Shown here: one piece after another, positions 60,390-64,000 of the stretch
Position numbering within the stretch: the first letter of the stretch is position 1
How the letters are laid out: the number at the start of each line of letters is the position of its first letter
DNA from: Coriobacteriaceae bacterium
Lineage (GTDB): Bacteria > Actinomycetota > Coriobacteriia > Coriobacteriales > Coriobacteriaceae
DNA: 64,000 bases
Assembly: GCA_902363125.1 (NCBI GenBank)
Contig: CABIZD010000011.1
Span: 5,473 to 69,472 of the forward strand
Direction: 5' to 3'
Position numbers and translations under genes: made by a program
Notes under the pieces: generated by a model
Database searches by the model: none
What the model saw: the letters and a program-made list of their open reading frames with translations, nothing else
Told to the model about the DNA's origin: nothing

Positions 60390-61823
60390 ATGGCTGTTGT
60401 TAATGTGTTGCCTTCGGATGGGAAGGTTATTGACGAGGGTCCTGTTGGTTGCTCTGTTGATGTTTGCTGTAATGACTTTCGTCATCTCGATATTGGACTA
60501 CCGCCCGAGATTCTTCGACTCAAGGATGCCGGATATTTGACGCAGACTGTTGCGGCTTGTGATCGTCTTTTGGGGCAGAATCCCGATCCCTCGCTTGCTG
60601 CCTGCGTTCGTGCCGAGCGGTATCGCATGCTTGAGACGCCGCTTCATTTTTCGGTGTCGCGCGATCGAGCTATTGCGATGATTCGCGAGGAGTGGCCTGA
60701 GTTTACCGAGGAGCAGTTTAACGATCTGATTGACCGTAAGCGTATTGACTGGCGCTTTATCGATGGTGAGCTGTTCGTTCTCGACAACTTCCTCGATTCG
60801 CTTCGCGTATATCCCAAAGAGGTCCCCGGCATGCGTCCCGATTCTACGGACGGAATAGCACTGCGCAACGAGATGCTCAAGGAGATGGAGTCGCAAAACG
60901 GATTGACTCGCGTTATTACGCTTAAGGCGTCCTTGTCTGTCCCCGGCGCTCTAGAGGGGGAGACCGTTCGCGCTTGGCTACCCGTTGCCGCCGCCTGTCG
61001 TCAACAGTCTCATATCGAGGTTCTCAATATGACGCCGGAGGGTGCTGTTGCTCCCGCGAACGCTTCGGCGCGTACCGCCTCGTGGTCTTCTTCGAGTGAT
61101 CGCTCATTCTCGGTGACCTATCGCTATCAAATCAATGCCGCTTATCGCGATATTTATGGGGGTGCGCTTCCGTCGCATCCGTGTATGGACGCGCCGTTGC
61201 CCGAAGATATTTCTGAGGACCGTCCGCACATTGCATTCACGCCGTATCTGCAGCAGCTGACGGCCGGTGTTGTTGACAGACTCGAGGATCCGCTCGATCG
61301 CGCCCGTGCTATCTATGATTATCTGACGCAGCATATCGACTATCGCTATCAGCCGCCGTACTTGCTTTTGGGATCTATTGCCGATGACTGCGCGCATTCG
61401 CTCCGCGGCGATTGCGGCGTTATGGCGCTCACGTTTATCACCATGTGCCGTATCGCGGGCGTGCCTGCCCGTTGGCAGAGCGGCCTGTACGTTGCGCCCG
61501 ATTCGGTGGGGTCGCACGACTGGGCAGAGTTCTATACGCCGCAGACCGGTTGGCTCAACGCCGACGTGTCATTTGGATCTTCTGCTCGCAGGATGGGGGA
61601 GGAGTGGCGCCGCCGTCACTACTTTGGCAATCTCGACCCGTGGCGTATGGTGGCCAACAATCGATTCCAGGCAGGGTTTGACCCCTCTTTCGACGGCATG
61701 CGCGAGGACCCTTACGATAACCAGATGGGCGAGGCTTCGGTCGACGGTCGCGGATGCCGTCAGCGCGAGATGCTCCGCACGGTCGAACTCATCGAAATGC
61801 TCGAAGTTCCATTTTCGAACTAA
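60390..61823 (+). CDS. Transglutaminase-like domain protein
   Basis: A 477-residue cytoplasmic protein without signal or membrane segment. The start at 60390 follows TTGGAG; a longer frame from 60372 has no site. The N-terminal 160 residues resemble no known domain. The transglutaminase core has RGDCGVMALTFITMC near residue 345 (catalytic Cys), SHDWAEFYTPQTGW near 376 (His) and LNADVSFG near 390 (Asp), so the triad is intact. Such proteins may be isopeptide-forming or, more often, cysteine peptidases. Codon use has more T-ending codons than its neighbours, which may mean a different origin or low expression. Confidence 0.8.
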   Translation: MAVVNVLPSDGKVIDEGPVGCSVDVCCNDFRHLDIGLPPEILRLKDAGYLTQTVAACDRLLGQNPDPSLAACVRAERYRMLETPLHFSVSRDRAIAMIREEWPEFTEEQFNDLIDRKRIDWRFIDGELFVLDNFLDSLRVYPKEVPGMRPDSTDGIALRNEMLKEMESQNGLTRVITLKASLSVPGALEGETVRAWLPVAAACRQQSHIEVLNMTPEGAVAPANASARTASWSSSSDRSFSVTYRYQINAAYRDIYGGALPSHPCMDAPLPEDISEDRPHIAFTPYLQQLTAGVVDRLEDPLDRARAIYDYLTQHIDYRYQPPYLLLGSIADDCAHSLRGDCGVMALTFITMCRIAGVPARWQSGLYVAPDSVGSHDWAEFYTPQTGWLNADVSFGSSARRMGEEWRRRHYFGNLDPWRMVANNRFQAGFDPSFDGMREDPYDNQMGEASVDGRGCRQREMLRTVELIEMLEVPFSN

Positions 61824-61862
61824 TCGGTAGAAAGCTGTGATAAACTAACTCACGCATTACGT

Positions 61863-61949
61863 GCCCGAGTGGCGGAATTGGCAGACGCAGTGGACTCAAA
61901 ATCCACCGTTGGCAACAACGTGCGAGTTCGAGTCTCGCCTCGGGCACCA
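61863..61949 (+). tRNA. tRNA-Leu (CAA)
   Basis: A complete class II tRNA of 87 bases with encoded CCA. Acceptor arms GCCCGAG and CTCGGGC pair; the anticodon stem GTGGA/TCCAC encloses CTCAAAA, giving anticodon CAA for UUG codons. The long variable arm is GTTGGCAACAAC and the T loop is TTCGAGTCT. The 3' part (from 61927) plus the terminator is duplicated at 62111. Confidence 0.95.
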
Positions 61950-61968
61950 TACATGCAAGTGAGCGTTC

Positions 61969-61991
61969 AAGGGGGTTGCGGCCCCCTTTTT
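61969..61991 (+). terminator. Terminator of tRNA-Leu
   Basis: AAGGGGG pairs with CCCCCTT and is followed by TTT (T87-T91), a compact intrinsic terminator directly after the tRNA. Confidence 0.85.
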
Positions 61992-62152
61992 CGTGCCGAA
62001 CTCGCGTGAGCGCGCGAAGCGTTAAGCAAACAGGCCTGCGGCCTGTTTGTAGCGGAGCGTGGCGAGGGCGCCGCGCGTCCGAAGCCCGGGGCTTCGCGAA
62101 GCGAAGGCCCTTCGAGTCTCGCCTCGGGCACCATACATGCAAGCGAGCGTTC

Positions 62153-62174
62153 AAGGGGGTCAAGGCCCCTTTTT
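62153..62174 (+). terminator. Second copy of the tRNA terminator
   Basis: AAGGGG and CCCCTT with TTTT at 62170-62174; copy of the terminator at 61969 inside the duplicated block. Confidence 0.7.
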
Positions 62175-62184
62175 CGTGTACGTA

Positions 62185-62376
62185 ATGTGATAACGCGCTG
62201 TACGTGTTATTATTCGCAAGGCGTTGTTCCCGCAATGCCCTAAAGAGGAACCCGAGGGTTCCCACCTTTTGGCGCCAATGAGCAGCTGACTGGTCATACA
62301 ACTTAGATTCCCTTCCTCAAATCGAGGAAGTCTATGTGTACGACCTGGTTGCTGAGAAGCGCCGGGTTATTTTTTT
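62185..62376 (+). promoter_or_regulatory. Structured leader with attenuator before infC
   Basis: The leader contains GGAACCCGAGGGTTCC (62247-62262), CTTCCTCAAATCGAGGAAG (62312-62330), and a final hairpin ACCTGG...CCGGGT (62343-62367) followed by ATTTTTTT, an intrinsic terminator just before infC. The infC-rpmI-rplT operon is regulated by L20 binding to its leader in other bacteria, so this is probably an L20-type attenuator. The exact binding fold was not modelled. Promoter elements are not clear (TATTAT near 62210 is a possible -10). Confidence 0.65.
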
Positions 62377-62395
62377 ATGAATGGAGGTAGGGAAA

Positions 62396-62950
62396 ATAGC
62401 TAAGTCTGATGACACCCGCATCAACGACGAGATTACTGCATCTTCGTGCCGTTTGATTGGCGTCGATGGCTCTCAGCTCGGCCTGTTCGCCATCCGCGAT
62501 GCCCAGCGCGTCGCCGACGATCAGGGTCTCGACCTGGTCGAGATCGCTCCCAACGCGGAGCCGCCGGTCTGCAAGGTCATGGACTACGGTAAGTTCAAGT
62601 ACCAGCAGGCCATGAAGGCCAAGGCTGCTCGTAAGAACCAGTCCAAGGTCGAGGTCAAGGAAATGAAGTTCCGACCCAAGATCGACGTTGGCGACTACGA
62701 GACCAAGAAGGGCCACGTTCTGCGTTTCCTCAAGAAGGGCGCACGCGTTAAGATCACCATCATGTTCCGCGGCCGTGAGATGGCTCACCCGGAGCAGGGC
62801 CTTAACGTTCTCGAGCGTCTCGCCGAGGATCTCAAGCCTTACGCTACGGTCGAGTCCAAGCCTAAGATGGAAGGCCGTAACATGCTTATGCTGCTCGCCC
62901 CGATTAAGGGCGCCTTCGATGAGGATAAAGCGGCAAGCGATACTAAGTAA
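62396..62950 (+). CDS. infC: Translation initiation factor IF-3
   Basis: A 184-residue factor that binds the 30S subunit and blocks premature 50S joining. The N-terminal domain begins with AKSDDTRINDEITAS, and the linker and C-terminal domain show DYGKFKYQQAMKAKAARKNQ near 64 and the RNA-binding end VKITIMFRGREMAHPEQG near 118. The ribosome site GGAGG (62383-62387) sits eight bases before an ATA at 62396. An ATG at 62381 is in frame, but GGAGG falls inside its first three codons, so it cannot be used with its own site. E. coli infC starts at AUU for autoregulation, so an AUA start here is plausible. Confidence 0.9.
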   Translation: MAKSDDTRINDEITASSCRLIGVDGSQLGLFAIRDAQRVADDQGLDLVEIAPNAEPPVCKVMDYGKFKYQQAMKAKAARKNQSKVEVKEMKFRPKIDVGDYETKKGHVLRFLKKGARVKITIMFRGREMAHPEQGLNVLERLAEDLKPYATVESKPKMEGRNMLMLLAPIKGAFDEDKAASDTK

Positions 62951-62982
62951 CTAGTGTTCTGTAACCGATTAAGGAGTATTTC

Positions 62983-63174
62983 ATGCCTAAGATGAAGTCC
63001 CACAGCGGCACCAAGAAGCGTTTCCGCAAGACTGGTACCGGCAAGCTTATGCGCGCCAAGGCTTTCAAGAGCCACATCCTGAGCAAGAAGTCCACCAAGC
63101 GTAAGCGTGGCTTCCGTCAGGAGACCGAGATTGCCGCTGCCGACCGCAAGGTCATCAAGTCGCGTCTCGCCTAA
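62983..63174 (+). CDS. rpmI: 50S ribosomal protein L35
   Basis: A 63-residue, strongly basic ribosomal protein ([20 protein letters not shown] at the N-terminus, typical of bacterial L35). The ATG is preceded by TTAAGGAGTATTTC. It lies 32 bases after infC in the classical infC-rpmI-rplT order. Confidence 0.97.
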   Translation: MPKMKSHSGTKKRFRKTGTGKLMRAKAFKSHILSKKSTKRKRGFRQETEIAAADRKVIKSRLA

Positions 63175-63220
63175 GTTCGCGTTCCCGTTTTTCGTTTTAC
63201 CGTCTAGGAGTTGATAGAAC

Positions 63221-63580
63221 ATGGCACGTATTAAGCGCGCTGTTGCCGCCAAGAAGAAGCGCCGTACCGTTATGCACCGTGCGAAGGGTTACTACGGTGC
63301 CGCTTCGCGTACTTACAAGCATGCTAAAGAGCAGGTCCAGCACTCCCTGCAGTATCAGTATCGTGATCGCCGCAACAAGAAGCGCGAGATCCGTTCTCTT
63401 TGGATCACTCGTATCAACGCTGCTGCTCGCCTGAACGACATCTCTTACTCTCAGTTCATGCACGGCCTGAAGGTTGCCGGCATCGAGCTCGACCGCAAGG
63501 TCCTGGCTCAGATGGCTTACGAGGACATCGAGTCCTTCAACGAGCTGGCTACCATCGCCAAGAAGGCTCTCGAGGCCTAA
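63221..63580 (+). CDS. rplT: 50S ribosomal protein L20
   Basis: A 119-residue ribosomal protein binding 23S rRNA early in assembly. N-terminus MARIKRAVAAKKKRRTVM and C-terminal region NRKVLAQMAYEDIESFNELATIAKKALE-like EDIESFNELATIAKKALEA are typical. Ribosome site TAGGAGTTGATAGAAC precedes the ATG. L20 also acts as repressor of the operon through its leader in Firmicutes. Confidence 0.97.
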   Translation: MARIKRAVAAKKKRRTVMHRAKGYYGAASRTYKHAKEQVQHSLQYQYRDRRNKKREIRSLWITRINAAARLNDISYSQFMHGLKVAGIELDRKVLAQMAYEDIESFNELATIAKKALEA

Positions 63581-63601
63581 TAGATTCTCTTGAATCGCTA
63601 G

Positions 63602-63637
63602 GGGAGTGTCGCGTTGTGCGCGGCGCTCCCTCTTTTT
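63602..63637 (+). terminator. Terminator of the infC-rpmI-rplT operon
   Basis: GGGAGTGTCGCG (63602-63613) pairs with CGCGGCGCTCCC (63619-63630), with G-T wobbles, followed by TCTTTTTAT. Confidence 0.8.
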
Positions 63638-64000
63638 ATCTGAAGCGCGGTTTACATTGCTAAAAGCGCGGGTAGATAATCACCTACAGGTGACCGATCT
63701 CCATATATTCCTGAACCAAAGGGTCATCATCTGATACGTGCGGAAGATCCGCACCAGTCTTTCTATTACCTATAGAAAGCAATATGTTGTGTAGGACTTG
63801 TGAAGAGTGGAATTGACGTCCCACAGAGCTTCGCGGTCTGGCAATATATCTCCTTGCCGCGCGGCCCGGTGGAACCGGATGAGCCGCAAAGCGTGCACCT
63901 TGAGAACCGGATACTGCGAGGATGGACACACCAGTTGTGTCGCATCCGGGCAGACATCGAACCATTTGAAATGGTCTAACTTGGATTTGTTTTTCGCAAG
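63638..64000. other. Right-end region without a confident gene
   Basis: Two overlapping candidate frames exist. On the minus strand, a frame ending at 63684 finishes with SDDDPLVQEYMEIGHL, which reads like a real C-terminus, but its upstream part (to 63965) looks like a shadow of the plus frame. On the plus strand, 63800-63979 gives a plausible 59-residue protein end. Neither has a known domain or good ribosome site, so remnant genes or mobile-element debris are possible. Composition is more AT-rich than before. Confidence 0.3.
63800..63979 (+). CDS. Possible 59-residue hypothetical protein
   Basis: A GTG-started frame with a natural-looking composition (VKSGIDVPQSFAVWQY at the start, HLENRILRGW in the middle, end RADIEPFEMV). 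A weak AGGA lies only a few bases before the GTG. No domain recognised. It may be the 3' end of a truncated gene or a small gene; the minus strand carries a competing frame. Low certainty. Confidence 0.3.
   Translation: MKSGIDVPQSFAVWQYISLPRGPVEPDEPQSVHLENRILRGWTHQLCRIRADIEPFEMV

Larger units (their letters stand above)
61927..62178. repeat. Direct repeat of the tRNA-Leu 3' end and terminator
   Basis: TTCGAGTCTCGCCTCGGGCA and the rest of the 3' end plus CCATACATGCAA, then AGTGAGCGTT and the poly-G/poly-C terminator, at 61927-61995, recur at 62111-62178 with three small differences. The copies are 184 bases apart. The intervening 115 bases have three short palindromes (AAACAGGCC/GGCCTGTTT, GAAGCCC/GGGCTTC, CGCTTCGCGAAGCG) and no gene. 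The pattern is that of an attachment-site duplication left by an integrative element, or of a tandem tRNA-end duplication. Confidence 0.7.

Overview
The window is a 64 kb piece of a GC-rich bacterial chromosome, almost fully coding. Gene content suggests an anaerobic, gut-type actinobacterium of the class Coriobacteriia, most likely Collinsella or a close relative. The clues are a reverse rubrerythrin, an Etf-coupled lactate dehydrogenase, a single-chain PurL, a bacterial Elp3, DUF3516 and DUF2130 proteins, and sortase-type LAQTG surface proteins. The taxonomy is inference from content and style; no 16S gene is present.

1-6.5 kb: a truncated rubrerythrin, an alcohol/aldehyde dehydrogenase pair, a candidate type I toxin peptide, a HIRAN protein, a phosphoesterase and a coiled-coil DUF2130 protein. 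6.6-16.2 kb: a Ski2-like helicase, TrmB and a second methyltransferase, an envelope-linked XRE regulator with a DUF4097 partner, Elp3 and a spermidine-synthase-like protein. 16.2-21.8 kb: a three-gene minus-strand operon (TerB-N protein, BrxC/BrxD-like ATPase, Lhr-like helicase). It resembles a BREX or Ter DNA-processing module without methylase or PglZ and is the best candidate for a poorly described system. 21.9-26.0 kb: a DUF554 membrane protein, then a five-gene operon of secreted or anchored proteins of unknown function.

26.3-30 kb: a lactate/2-hydroxyacid dehydrogenase with EtfB and ferredoxin-fused EtfA, probably an electron-confurcating complex. 30-43.8 kb: an HD protein, AzlCD, a KdgT permease, a diguanylate cyclase, a DMT exporter, PurL, a CPA2 antiporter, an SDR and homoserine dehydrogenase. 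43.9-49.5 kb: a complete liv ABC importer (JHMGF) preceded by a gutted copy of livJ. 49.5-62 kb: a run of palindromes, CutC, a DUF4931 HIT-like protein, a BASS-family transporter, a RecJ-helicase fusion, RelA/SpoT, an MBL hydrolase, class II aldolase, a transglutaminase and tRNA-Leu(CAA). 62-63.6 kb: infC-rpmI-rplT behind a structured leader with an attenuator; infC appears to start at AUA.

Intergenic DNA is rich in palindromes. The most striking are eight alternating half-sites at about 31 bp spacing (41113-41347), four consecutive palindromes (49498-49794), a 123 bp element with terminal inverted repeats (9403-9525), and a direct duplication of the tRNA-Leu 3' end plus terminator (61927 and 62111).
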